64,000 nt of DNA from JALYLC01 sp035696365 (GTDB lineage: Bacteria; Actinomycetota; Thermoleophilia; Gaiellales; JALYLC01): positions 1 to 64,000 of the forward strand of contig DASRQS010000052.1 of NCBI GenBank assembly GCA_035696365.1, read 5' to 3'. A model generated the notes under the pieces. That model searched no databases. It was not told the origin of the DNA and was given only the letters and a program-made list of their open reading frames with translations. Of the stretch, positions 30,720 through 38,592 are shown piece after piece (the first letter of the stretch is position 1; every line of letters starts with the position of its first letter). The translations under genes were made by a program, and so were the position numbers.

Positions 30720-30982
30720 GGCAGCACCAGCCGCTGGCCGGGCACGATCAAGGCGCTCTGCAGGTGACTCGCGTGTGCGATCGCCTGGACGTGGGGATCG
30801 GTGTCGCCGCCATAGGCGTCGCCGGCGATCTGCCAGAGCGTCTCGCCGGGCATCACGATGTGCTGGCGGGCGGGGCGTGCGCCCGAGGAGGAGCCGGGCA
30901 GTGCGAGCAGCGCGAGGGCGACCAGAATGACGAGAATGGCCAGCGCGGAGGCTCGGCGGCGGAGATAGGGCGAAGCGAACAT
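30716..30982 (-). CDS. YneA-like LysM membrane protein, SOS-regulated
   Basis: An 88-residue protein: MFASPYLRRRASALAI, then one membrane helix (about 11-29), a short linker and a single LysM domain (QHIVMPGETLWQIAG to LIVPGQRLVLP). Size and plan match YneA of Bacillus and the related SOS cell-division inhibitors of Actinobacteria (DivS, ChiZ region of lexA). The ATG lies 7 nt after a consensus -10, giving a leaderless transcript, and is covered by a perfect LexA box. Likely role: delay of septation during DNA repair. The 92-aa gene follows with a GTGA overlap. Confidence 0.8.
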   Translation of the reverse strand: MFASPYLRRRASALAILVILVALALLALPGSSSGARPARQHIVMPGETLWQIAGDAYGGDTDPHVQAIAHASHLQSALIVPGQRLVLP

Positions 30983-30989
30983 GTGTTCG
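30976..30989. promoter_or_regulatory. LexA (SOS) box 1, over the start site and ATG
   Basis: CGAACATGTGTTCG fits the Gram-positive/actinobacterial LexA consensus CGAACRNRYGTTYG at every position. It begins right after the -10 of the LysM gene and contains its start codon. Confidence 0.9.
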
Positions 30990-31018
30990 ATGATAGGACG
31001 AACGCATGTTCGTGTCAA
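30990..31018 (-). promoter_or_regulatory. Consensus promoter of the LysM operon
   Basis: Minus-strand TTGACA, 17 nt, TATCAT: the best sigma-70-type promoter in the window. The spacer holds LexA box 2, and the transcription start falls in LexA box 1, so LexA would block it fully. Confidence 0.85.
30999..31012. promoter_or_regulatory. LexA (SOS) box 2, in the promoter spacer
   Basis: CGAACGCATGTTCG is a second perfect LexA consensus, 23 bp centre-to-centre from box 1 (about two helical turns). It lies between the -35 and -10 of the LysM promoter and 48 bp upstream of lon. Confidence 0.9.
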
Positions 31019-31059
31019 GAGGGAATGCGCAACGCCCCGGGTGCGTTTACATCTTCGCT

Positions 31060-33393
31060 ATGAGCACAGATATCAGCACCACCATTCTCCCGCTACTCCC
31101 TCTCGACGACGGTGTGATCCTCCCGAACATGGCGATCGCGATCGCGATCGCCAGTGACGAGGCTCGCGCCGCCTTCGATGACGCATTGGCGACCGACGGC
31201 CCACCGCGCCTCGTGATCGCGACTCGCCGCGACGGGCGGTTCTCGCCCATCGGCGTGGTCGCCGAGCTCGACGGCCAGCCGGCGATGCTGCCGGGCGGCC
31301 ACCGCGGCGCCACCATCCGCGCTCTGCATCGCGCCGAGCTCGGCCAGGGTCAGGGCGAGGGCATCGGGGGTGCATTGCGCATCTCCGTGACCGAGCACCC
31401 GGACCCCGAAGAGGTGAGCGAGCACGCACAGGAGCTCGCCCGCGAGTACCGCATCGTGATCGAGGAGATCCTCGAGGCGCGCGGCGCCGGCGGGATCATC
31501 TCGTTCCTGCGCACCATCGATCACCCGGGCGCCCTGGCGGACACCGCCGGCTACTCGCCCGACCTCTCGCTCGAGCACAAGATCGAGCTGCTCGAGACGC
31601 TCGACGTCGAGCTTCGCCTGGAGCGCGCCCTCTCCTGGGCACGCGACACGCTGGCCGAGATCGAGCTGCGCCGCAAGATCCGCGACGACGTCGCCGAGGA
31701 CATGGACAAGTCGCAGCGCGAGTACGTGCTGCGGCGCCAGCTCGACGCCATCCGCAAGGAGCTTGGCGACGAGGACGGTCCCGAGGACACGGAGCGCTAT
31801 CGCGAGCGCATCGCCGAGACTGCGCTCTCGGACGAGGCCCGCAACGAGGCCGAGCGTGAGCTCAAGCGCCTCGACAGCGTCGGCTCGAGCCATCCCGAGG
31901 CCTCGACGATCCGCACCTACCTCGACTGGCTGCTGTCCCTGCCATGGGGCAAGGAGTCGGACGACCAGGACGACGTGGCCGCCGCGGGCGCAGTGCTCGA
32001 GGCCGATCACGCGGGCCTGGAAGAGGTCAAGGACCGCATCCTCGAGTACCTGGCCGTGCGCAGCTTCCGGCGCAAGCGCGAGATCGAGGACGAGGGCGGC
32101 GGAGCCATCCTCTGCCTCGTCGGACCCCCCGGCGTCGGCAAGACGTCGCTGGGCGAGTCGATCGCGCGTTCGCTCGGACGCGAGTTCGTGCGAATGAGCC
32201 TCGGCGGCATCCGCGACGAGGCCGAGATCCGCGGTCACCGGCGCACCTATATCGGCGCCCTGCCTGGCCGCCTCGTGCGGGCCCTGCGCGACGCCGGCAC
32301 GATGAACCCGGTGATCCTCCTCGACGAGGTCGACAAGCTCGGCGCCGACTGGCGCGGAGACCCGTCGTCCGCCTTGCTCGAGGTGCTCGACCCGGCACAG
32401 AACTCGACGTTCCGCGACCACTACCTCGACCTCAAGGTCGACCTCTCGAAGGTGCTCTTCATCGCCACGGCGAACCTCGCCGAGCAGATCCCCGAGGCCC
32501 TGTACGACCGCCTCGAGGTCATCCGCATCGACGGCTACACCGAGGACGAGAAGGTCGCCATCGCGTCCAAGTTCCTGGTCCCCAGGGCTGAGCGCCGCAA
32601 CGGGCTCAGGGCCGAGGAGGTCGTGATCGAGGACGAGGCGCTGCGGCGCATCGTCACCGAGTACACGCGCGAGGCCGGCGTCCGCAACGTCGAGCGCCTG
32701 ATCCAGAAGGTGCTGCGCAAGACCGCCAAGAAGCTGGCCGAGGGAGCCGAAACGCCGATCACGATCGTCGCCGGCGACCTGCGCGAGCTGCTCGGGCGGC
32801 CGCGGCCGGACGTCGACATGGCGACGCGCGAGCCGGTCGCCGGTGTGGCGACGGGCCTGGCGGTCACGGGCAGCGGCGGCGACGTGCTCGTCGTCGAGGC
32901 CACCGAGATGGCCGGCAAGGGGCTCACGCTCACCGGGCAGCTCGGCGACGTCATGAGCGAGTCGGCGACGATCGCACTCTCGTACGTGCGCTCGCACGGC
33001 GACCTGCTCGGTGTCGATGTGGCGGCGCTCGCCGACCGCGAGGTGCACATCCACGTGCCGGCCGGCTCGATCCCGAAGGACGGGCCGTCCGCGGGCGTCA
33101 CGATGACGGTCGCGCTGGTCTCGCTGATGTCGGGCCGCGCGGTGCGCTCCGACGTCGGGATGACCGGTGAGGTCACGTTGCAGGGCCGCGTACTGCCGGT
33201 CGGCGGCATCAAGCAGAAGGTGCTCGCGGCGCATCGCGCCGGGCTCACCGACGTGATCCTGCCGTCCCGCAACGGCGGCGACCTGGACGAGCTTCCCCAG
33301 AGCGTCCTGGAGGCCGTGCGCTTCCACCTCGTCGACCACGTCGACGAGGCCCTGGCGGTCGCGCTCGAGCCGGCGCCCGCCGCCATCGCCTAG
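31060..33393 (+). CDS. lon: ATP-dependent Lon protease
   Basis: A 777-residue LonA. It has an N-terminal substrate domain, the coiled-coil region DKSQREYVLRRQLDAIRKEL, Walker A GPPGVGKTS near 354, Walker B ILLDEVDK, and the protease domain with Ser677 (KDGPSAGVT) and Lys720 (GGIKQK). It degrades damaged and regulatory proteins. ATG 31060 was chosen because homologues start here (MSTDISTTILPLLPLDD). A TTACAT/TACATC -10-like element lies 6-7 nt upstream. It is divergent from the SOS LysM operon; the LexA boxes are 48 bp or more upstream, so SOS control of lon is possible but unproven. Confidence 0.96.
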   Translation: MSTDISTTILPLLPLDDGVILPNMAIAIAIASDEARAAFDDALATDGPPRLVIATRRDGRFSPIGVVAELDGQPAMLPGGHRGATIRALHRAELGQGQGEGIGGALRISVTEHPDPEEVSEHAQELAREYRIVIEEILEARGAGGIISFLRTIDHPGALADTAGYSPDLSLEHKIELLETLDVELRLERALSWARDTLAEIELRRKIRDDVAEDMDKSQREYVLRRQLDAIRKELGDEDGPEDTERYRERIAETALSDEARNEAERELKRLDSVGSSHPEASTIRTYLDWLLSLPWGKESDDQDDVAAAGAVLEADHAGLEEVKDRILEYLAVRSFRRKREIEDEGGGAILCLVGPPGVGKTSLGESIARSLGREFVRMSLGGIRDEAEIRGHRRTYIGALPGRLVRALRDAGTMNPVILLDEVDKLGADWRGDPSSALLEVLDPAQNSTFRDHYLDLKVDLSKVLFIATANLAEQIPEALYDRLEVIRIDGYTEDEKVAIASKFLVPRAERRNGLRAEEVVIEDEALRRIVTEYTREAGVRNVERLIQKVLRKTAKKLAEGAETPITIVAGDLRELLGRPRPDVDMATREPVAGVATGLAVTGSGGDVLVVEATEMAGKGLTLTGQLGDVMSESATIALSYVRSHGDLLGVDVAALADREVHIHVPAGSIPKDGPSAGVTMTVALVSLMSGRAVRSDVGMTGEVTLQGRVLPVGGIKQKVLAAHRAGLTDVILPSRNGGDLDELPQSVLEAVRFHLVDHVDEALAVALEPAPAAIA

Positions 33394-33400
33394 CGACGAC

Positions 33401-33443
33401 CACTGCGCCCCCGGGGTTCGACCCCGGGGGCGCAGTGCGTTTT
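33401..33443 (+). terminator. lon terminator
   Basis: A perfect 17-bp stem (CACTGCGCCCCCGGGGT and its complement), loop TCG, then CGTTTT. It begins 8 nt after the lon stop. Confidence 0.85.
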
Positions 33444-33482
33444 CCAAAGGAGAACGCCCGCGGCCAGCGAACGCCCTTCCCG

Positions 33483-33650
33483 ATGAAGACGATCTTCTCT
33501 TTCGTCGGGTTCGTGGTGGTGATGATCCTGCTCGCGTCCACGGGCGTGGTGAAGGGCGATGCCTGTCTCTCGAACGTCGGTTGCGTCGGGGCGAACGGCG
33601 GGGGCATCGTGTTCCACTCGCCGGACACCGTCACGCACACGACCCCCTGA
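33483..33650 (+). CDS. Small membrane or secreted protein (55 aa)
   Basis: MKTIFSFVGFVVVMILLAS forms a membrane helix or signal peptide. A short outer part with two Cys (GDACLSNVGCVGANGGG) ends THTTP. The AAAGGAG at 33445 is too far from this ATG to help, and no closer ribosome site is seen. It lies between the lon terminator and another membrane protein gene. Unknown function. Confidence 0.5.
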   Translation: MKTIFSFVGFVVVMILLASTGVVKGDACLSNVGCVGANGGGIVFHSPDTVTHTTP

Positions 33651-33655
33651 TCCGC

Positions 33656-34186
33656 ATGGCGAGTCCGTTCGGACGCGCCGCAGCACGCCCGGCCGATGCG
33701 GGCGAGCCCGAGGCCGAGGCCTGGCACATCGGCCGTGGTCCCGCCACCAAGAGCCCGCTCTGGCGCGTCGGCTGCTGGCTGATCGGCCTGGCGGGCGTCG
33801 CAGTCGGCCTGCGCTGCGCGCTCTGGGTGCTGGGCGGATCGGCGCCCTTCCAGCTGCTGGTCTCCAGCTGGCTGATCCTGCTGCTGCTCGCCGGCTCCCT
33901 GATGACGGTGCCCTATGGGCTCTCAAGACTGCGAGGCGCGGAGGAGTACGAACCGCCGCGGGACGCATTCGTGATCGTGGCGCAGAAGCTCTCGACGGTG
34001 CTCTGGGTGATGATCTTCTGGCGCTCGCTGCTGTCCGTCGGCGACGAGGTGATGACGCGGATCTGGAACGCCGTGATCCGCCGCTGGATCGCCGCCCACC
34101 CGCCGCCTCCCCCGCCCGATCCCCTCGAGGCGGAGATCCGGCACTCGATCGACAACGACCCGGGCTGGTGGGCACGCGGGCCCTGA
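33656..34186 (+). CDS. Membrane protein, unknown (176 aa)
   Basis: A 176-residue protein with two clear membrane helices (VGCWLIGLAGVAVGLRCALW and the following LLVSSWLILLLLAGSLM), an amphipathic third segment, and a proline-rich HPPPPPPDP stretch before the tail RHSIDNDPGWWARGP. ATG 33656 follows the 55-aa gene by 5 nt, so the two are probably co-expressed. No family recognised. Confidence 0.7.
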   Translation: MASPFGRAAARPADAGEPEAEAWHIGRGPATKSPLWRVGCWLIGLAGVAVGLRCALWVLGGSAPFQLLVSSWLILLLLAGSLMTVPYGLSRLRGAEEYEPPRDAFVIVAQKLSTVLWVMIFWRSLLSVGDEVMTRIWNAVIRRWIAAHPPPPPPDPLEAEIRHSIDNDPGWWARGP

Positions 34187-34195
34187 CCCTCGAGG

Positions 34196-34693
34196 TCAGA
34201 GCCGCACGATGTGTGCCTCGAGCACAGCTTCCGGGCCGATCGTAAGCTCGGCGTAGGAGTGCCACGGGGCGCGCCGGCGCTCGCTCGGCGAGCCGGGATT
34301 GAGCAGCAGCAGCCCGTCGCGGTCGTCGCACAGGGGCAGATGCGTGTGGCCGAAGCAGACGGCGCGGGCGCCGGGGAAGCGCGCACGCAGACGCTCCCGC
34401 CGACCGCGCTCCGAGCCGGGGTCGTGCACGAGGCCCACGCCCACGCCGCCGAGCTGCACGACCTGCTCGGCCGGCAGCCGCGCAGCCACATCCCAGCCGT
34501 CGCAGTTTCCGGCGACTCCGTCGAGCGGAGCCAGTGCCGCGAGCTCGTCGAGCAGCACGGCGTCAATCACGTCGCCCGTGTGCAGGATGTGGTCGGCGCC
34601 GGCACAGGCCGCGAGCAGGGCAGCGGGCAACGGCCCGCGCCGGCGCGGGCCGAGGTGCGTGTCGCCCGTGACCACGATGCGGAGGTGCGTCAC
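34196..34693 (-). CDS. YfcE/MJ0936-type metallophosphoesterase
   Basis: A 165-residue calcineurin-like phosphodiesterase with metal motifs VVTGDTHLG, LHTGDVID, GNCDGWD, LVHDPGSERG and FGHTHLPL. This small family hydrolyses model phosphodiesters such as bis-pNPP; natural substrates are mostly unknown. Its ATG overlaps the stop of the upstream RTX gene (ATGA), so it is co-transcribed with it, an unexpected pairing. Confidence 0.85.
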   Translation of the reverse strand: MTHLRIVVTGDTHLGPRRRGPLPAALLAACAGADHILHTGDVIDAVLLDELAALAPLDGVAGNCDGWDVAARLPAEQVVQLGGVGVGLVHDPGSERGRRERLRARFPGARAVCFGHTHLPLCDDRDGLLLLNPGSPSERRRAPWHSYAELTIGPEAVLEAHIVRL

Positions 34694-37419
34694 ACGACGG
34701 TGCAGGAGACGACGCCGTCGCCGCGACCCACGCGGCGCGCCTTGTCGGCGCCCCCGCCGCCGTCGAGGTAGTCCGCTCCCTTGCCGCCGGTGAGGGTGTC
34801 GTTGCCGCCGCCGCCGTGCAGCACGGCCGCCTTCACGCCCGCGGTGAGCTTGTCGGCTCCCGCTCCGCCGAAGACGACGTCGACGGTCTTGGTCAGGTTG
34901 TCGCCCTCGCCCTTCTCGCCGTCGTTGGCGCGGTTGCCGATGGTGCCCGTCAGCTTGGCGTGGCGGCCGCGGTAGTCGACCGTGTCGATGCCCGCGCCGC
35001 CGTCGAGACGATCCGCCCCGTCGGCCGCCGGGCCCTGGTCGAAGCGGTCCTTGCCGGCGCCGCCGGCCTCGGTGTCGTCGCCGGCGCCGCCGGCCAGGGA
35101 GTCGTCGCCGGTGCCTCCGCCCAGCGTGTCGTCGCCCGCCGCACCGGCGAGCCGATCGGCGCCGGCATTGCCCGCGAGCGTGTCGTCGTCCGTGCCGCCG
35201 TTGAGCTCGTCCGCGCCGTCGCCGCCGTTGAGCGCGTCGGCCCCGTCGGCTCCGTCGAGCTTGTCGGCCCCCGCCGCGCCCGAGAGCGTGTCGTCGCCTG
35301 GTCCGCCGCGCAGCTCGTCCTTGCCGGCAGCGCCGTTGAGCGTGTCGTCGCCCTTGCCGCCGTCGAGCGTGTTGGCGGCGCCGTCACCCGTGAGCGCGTC
35401 GGCGTAGTCGGAGCCGAGCAGGTCCTCGAAGCCCGTCAGCTTGTCGGTGCCGAGACCGCCACCGGTGTCGAAGGACGTCGCGACACCTGTCGCGAGGTTG
35501 CCGGTCACGCCCGGCAGGTCGAGGCTGTGCGAGACCAGCGAGTAGTCCGCCGTGTCCTCGCCCGCGCCGCCGTCGATCTGATCCGAGCCGTCGCCCGGAT
35601 CGATGTCGTCGTCACCGGCGCCTCCGTTGATGGCATCGTTGCCGGCGCCGCCCACGAGGTAGTTGTCCCCTCCGTCGCCCGTGATGACGTCGTTGCCGGC
35701 GCCGCCCGTCGCGTCCTCGACATCCGCCGCGATCGTGTCGTGCTCGCCCGCGACGCCGCCGGCGCCGGCGGCACCCAGCGTGATGCCGACCGGCGACGTG
35801 CGATCCGAGTAGTCGACCGCATCCTCGCCCGCACCGCCGCCGACGGAGTCGTTGCCGGGCCCGGGCGTGAGCGTGTCGTCACCCGGGCCGCCCTGCAGGA
35901 CGTCGTTGGCCAGGCCGCCCGCGATATCGTCGATCTGAAGCAGGTTGTCGAGCTCGCCCGCCTGGCCGTCGTTCCTGACGCCGTCCAGCGACAGGTTGAC
36001 GGACAACGTGCGCCCGGCGTAGGAGGCCGTATCGAAGCCGCCGCCACCGCCGTCGATCACGTCGGATCCGTCAGCGACGTCGTCGAGCCCGAACGCCGTG
36101 CCGGGCTGGTCGATCTCGTCGTCGCCGGCGCCGCCCGTGACGTTGTCGTCGCCGGCGCCCGGATCGATCGTGTCGTCGCCGGGGCCGCCGTCGATGCTGT
36201 CGGCGCCGGGGCCTCCCGTCACGGTGTCCGCACCGGCCGCACCGTTGATGCCGTCGTTGCCCGGCCCGCCGTCGAGCGTGTCGTCAGCCGCTCCGCCGGT
36301 CAGGGCGTCGTTGCCGCTTCCGCCCGTCGCGCCCTCGATGTCGGCGCCGACCGTGTCGTTCTCCCCGGCCTCGCCCTGGTTGCTCCTGCCGTCGAGCACG
36401 ACCGTCACGCCGGCCGTGCGGCCGGAGTAGTCGACGGTGTCGCTGCCGTCCCCGCCGCTCAGCACGTCCGAGCCGTCGGCCGGCGCCGCCTCGTCGAGAG
36501 TGTCGTCGCCGTCGCCCCCCGAGACCGTGTCGTTGCCCGGGCCGCCCGTAAGCGTGTCGTCACCGCGCGCGCCTGTGACGACGTCGTTGCCGGCGCCGGC
36601 ATCCAGCGTGTTGGCGCGCAGATTGCCCGTCAGCGTGTCGTTGCCCGCACCCCCGGTGAGGTCCTCGACGTCGGTGCCGATGTTGTCGCCCTCGCCGCTC
36701 GCGCCGTCGTCGGCCAGGCCGTTGGGGCTGGCGGTGACGGCCACGCTGCGGTCGTCGTAGGTGACGACGTCCTCGCCATTGCCGCCGGCGAAGATGTCCG
36801 CCGCGGCGCCACCGCGCAGCGTGTCGTCGCCCGCGCCGCCGGCGAGCGTTGCCGGGAAGCCCAGCGGGCCTCCGAGAGCGGCGCCGTCGCCCCCGAGCTC
36901 GAGGTCGTCGGAGCCGGCGCCGCCCGTCACGGACAGGCGCTCGGTCCCGGCCCAGGTCAGATCGGGCGCCGCATCGCCGTCGAGATCGGCGCCGAGGCTG
37001 CCGCCGATCACGGTGCTGTCGTCATCCGGAAGACGCAGTGAGATGATGTCCGCGCCGGCCAGGAGGTCGGCGGCGATCGGCCAGAGGCCGCCTGCCACCG
37101 GATCGACGAACCCGCCGCCGCTCACGTCGACCACGAGCGTGTCGGCCGACGCGCTTCCGGTCACGGTGATCTGCGCGATGTTCGCGAGGGTGGCCGTGCC
37201 ACAGTTCTGCGGCGCGCCGGCGCCGACCGCGAACGTCACGGCAGTTCCGTCGTTGGAGAGCGTCACGGTCCCGTCGGCGGCCCCGAACGTGAGCACGGCG
37301 GTTCCGCCTCCGCCGAGCACCCGCACACAGGTTGCCGCGTGCGCTGCAGGCGCGATCGCGACCACCCCGAGCACACCAAGAATCGCCGCGCGCATTCCGC
37401 GCCGTCGCATTCCGCGCAT
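34690..37419 (-). CDS. Secreted RTX-type calcium-binding repeat protein
   Basis: A 909-residue protein. The Sec signal peptide MRGMRRRGMRAAILG... ends at AHAA. A beta-rich N-terminal domain of about 170 residues follows. Then come dozens of RTX nonapeptides of the form GGxGxDxLx (GGAGDDTLRGGAAADIF, GGAGNDTLTG, GGPGDDTISP-like), in blocks separated by DYSGRTAGVTV-type spacers. Such repeats fold into Ca2+-bound beta-rolls outside the cell. No type I secretion genes are nearby; the Sec peptide fits export through the single membrane. A TAGGCT -10 is followed by a 23-nt leader with a G-rich ribosome site. Confidence 0.9.
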   Translation of the reverse strand: MRGMRRRGMRAAILGVLGVVAIAPAAHAATCVRVLGGGGTAVLTFGAADGTVTLSNDGTAVTFAVGAGAPQNCGTATLANIAQITVTGSASADTLVVDVSGGGFVDPVAGGLWPIAADLLAGADIISLRLPDDDSTVIGGSLGADLDGDAAPDLTWAGTERLSVTGGAGSDDLELGGDGAALGGPLGFPATLAGGAGDDTLRGGAAADIFAGGNGEDVVTYDDRSVAVTASPNGLADDGASGEGDNIGTDVEDLTGGAGNDTLTGNLRANTLDAGAGNDVVTGARGDDTLTGGPGNDTVSGGDGDDTLDEAAPADGSDVLSGGDGSDTVDYSGRTAGVTVVLDGRSNQGEAGENDTVGADIEGATGGSGNDALTGGAADDTLDGGPGNDGINGAAGADTVTGGPGADSIDGGPGDDTIDPGAGDDNVTGGAGDDEIDQPGTAFGLDDVADGSDVIDGGGGGFDTASYAGRTLSVNLSLDGVRNDGQAGELDNLLQIDDIAGGLANDVLQGGPGDDTLTPGPGNDSVGGGAGEDAVDYSDRTSPVGITLGAAGAGGVAGEHDTIAADVEDATGGAGNDVITGDGGDNYLVGGAGNDAINGGAGDDDIDPGDGSDQIDGGAGEDTADYSLVSHSLDLPGVTGNLATGVATSFDTGGGLGTDKLTGFEDLLGSDYADALTGDGAANTLDGGKGDDTLNGAAGKDELRGGPGDDTLSGAAGADKLDGADGADALNGGDGADELNGGTDDDTLAGNAGADRLAGAAGDDTLGGGTGDDSLAGGAGDDTEAGGAGKDRFDQGPAADGADRLDGGAGIDTVDYRGRHAKLTGTIGNRANDGEKGEGDNLTKTVDVVFGGAGADKLTAGVKAAVLHGGGGNDTLTGGKGADYLDGGGGADKARRVGRGDGVVSCTVV

Positions 37420-37482
37420 GTTCCCCCCTCGAGTCGCGGCCGAGCCTACAGGGGCGCACGCACGGCGTGCAAGCGCTCGCGG

Positions 37483-38592
37483 CTAGGCGAAACCGCCCAG
37501 GAACCGGCCGTCGCGCTGGATCAGCGTTCCGTCCGCGTACACCTCGCCGCCCCGGCGCAGGTCGCACACGAGGTCCCAGTGCAGCGCGCTCTCGTTGGTG
37601 CCGCCGGTGACGGCGTACGAGGCCCCCAGGGCCATGTGCACCGTGCCGCCGATCTTCTCGTCGAGGAGCGTGTCGAGCGTGGGAGAGGTGATCGCCTCGT
37701 TGAGCCCGAAAGCGAACTCGCCGAGCGTACGGGCGCCCTCGTCCGTGTCGAGCGCGGCGCGCAGGAAGGGCGCACCGCTCTCGGCGTCGGCCTCGACGCA
37801 GCGGCCCCCCTCGAAGCGCAGGCGCGCGCCCTCGACGCGCTGCCCGCCCCACGACGAGGGCATCGCGAAGGCGACCACGCCCTCCGTGGCGTCCTCGCGC
37901 GGGCCCGTGAAGACCTCGCCGTCGGGCAGGTTGTGCCGGCCGGAGGCGCTGATCCAGCGCCGGCCCCCGACGCGCAGCCGCAGATCGGTGCCCTCCGCCA
38001 CGATCCGCAACTCGTCCACGTTCTCGAGCCGTGAGACGAGGCGCGCCTGCACATCGCCCTGCGCACGCCAGGCCACCACGGGATCGGGCTGGTCGAGCTT
38101 GAGCGCTCTCGCGAGCAGGTCGCGGTAGCCGTCCAGCGAGAGGCCGGCGGCCTGCGCGTAGGCGGCCGTCGGGTACTGCGCGCCGCACCACGCCGCCTCG
38201 CCGCGGGCGTCGCGATCGACGAGCACGTGCACGGCGCGCAGGCGCCCCGTCTCGGATGCCGCGGCGCGCGCAGGATCGACGTGCGCGAGCTGGTCGACGT
38301 TCGCCAGCGCGAGCAGCGTCACGCGGCAATCGACGCGCTCGTACCAGGTGAGCTTGAGCGGATCGGGCTCCGCGAGCACCTCCTCGGCGGCGGATTCGGC
38401 CTTCGCCTCGATCCAGCCGTCGGGGAGCATCTGCACCGTCGGGTGGGCACCGGCCTCGAGCACACGGCGATGGACTGCACGCGCGAGCGCCTCCGCGAGC
38501 TCGCCCGCCTCGACCAGCACGCTCTGCCCGGAGCGCACCGCGAGGGCGTGCTCCACGATCACGCGCGCATAGAGGTCGTCGAAGGGATCCAT
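37483..38592 (-). CDS. M29-family aminopeptidase (first of a tandem pair)
   Basis: A 369-residue thermophilic-type (AmpS/AmpT) metalloaminopeptidase. Metal ligands are in NLPDGEVFTGP (Glu), LGEFAFGLNEAI (Glu), GGTVHMALG (His) and SALHWDLVCDL (His, Asp). It removes N-terminal residues from peptides. The ATG at 38592 shares a base with the stop of the second M29 gene (TGATG). It is last in an operon with DgcA-like, DgcN-like and M29 proteins, which suggests use on peptidoglycan-derived or D-amino-acid peptides. Confidence 0.88.
   Translation of the reverse strand: MDPFDDLYARVIVEHALAVRSGQSVLVEAGELAEALARAVHRRVLEAGAHPTVQMLPDGWIEAKAESAAEEVLAEPDPLKLTWYERVDCRVTLLALANVDQLAHVDPARAAASETGRLRAVHVLVDRDARGEAAWCGAQYPTAAYAQAAGLSLDGYRDLLARALKLDQPDPVVAWRAQGDVQARLVSRLENVDELRIVAEGTDLRLRVGGRRWISASGRHNLPDGEVFTGPREDATEGVVAFAMPSSWGGQRVEGARLRFEGGRCVEADAESGAPFLRAALDTDEGARTLGEFAFGLNEAITSPTLDTLLDEKIGGTVHMALGASYAVTGGTNESALHWDLVCDLRRGGEVYADGTLIQRDGRFLGGFA

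Noticed and set aside
31025..31053. A heat-shock HAIR or other specific operator before lon
   Set aside because: No CTTGAGT-N7-ACTCAAG or similar inverted repeat is present; only the LexA boxes and a weak -10 are seen.
34700..37000. Regularly repeating DNA that could be mistaken for a CRISPR array or tandem repeat
   Set aside because: The repeats are degenerate, in frame, and encode RTX nonapeptides. There are no identical repeats with unique spacers.
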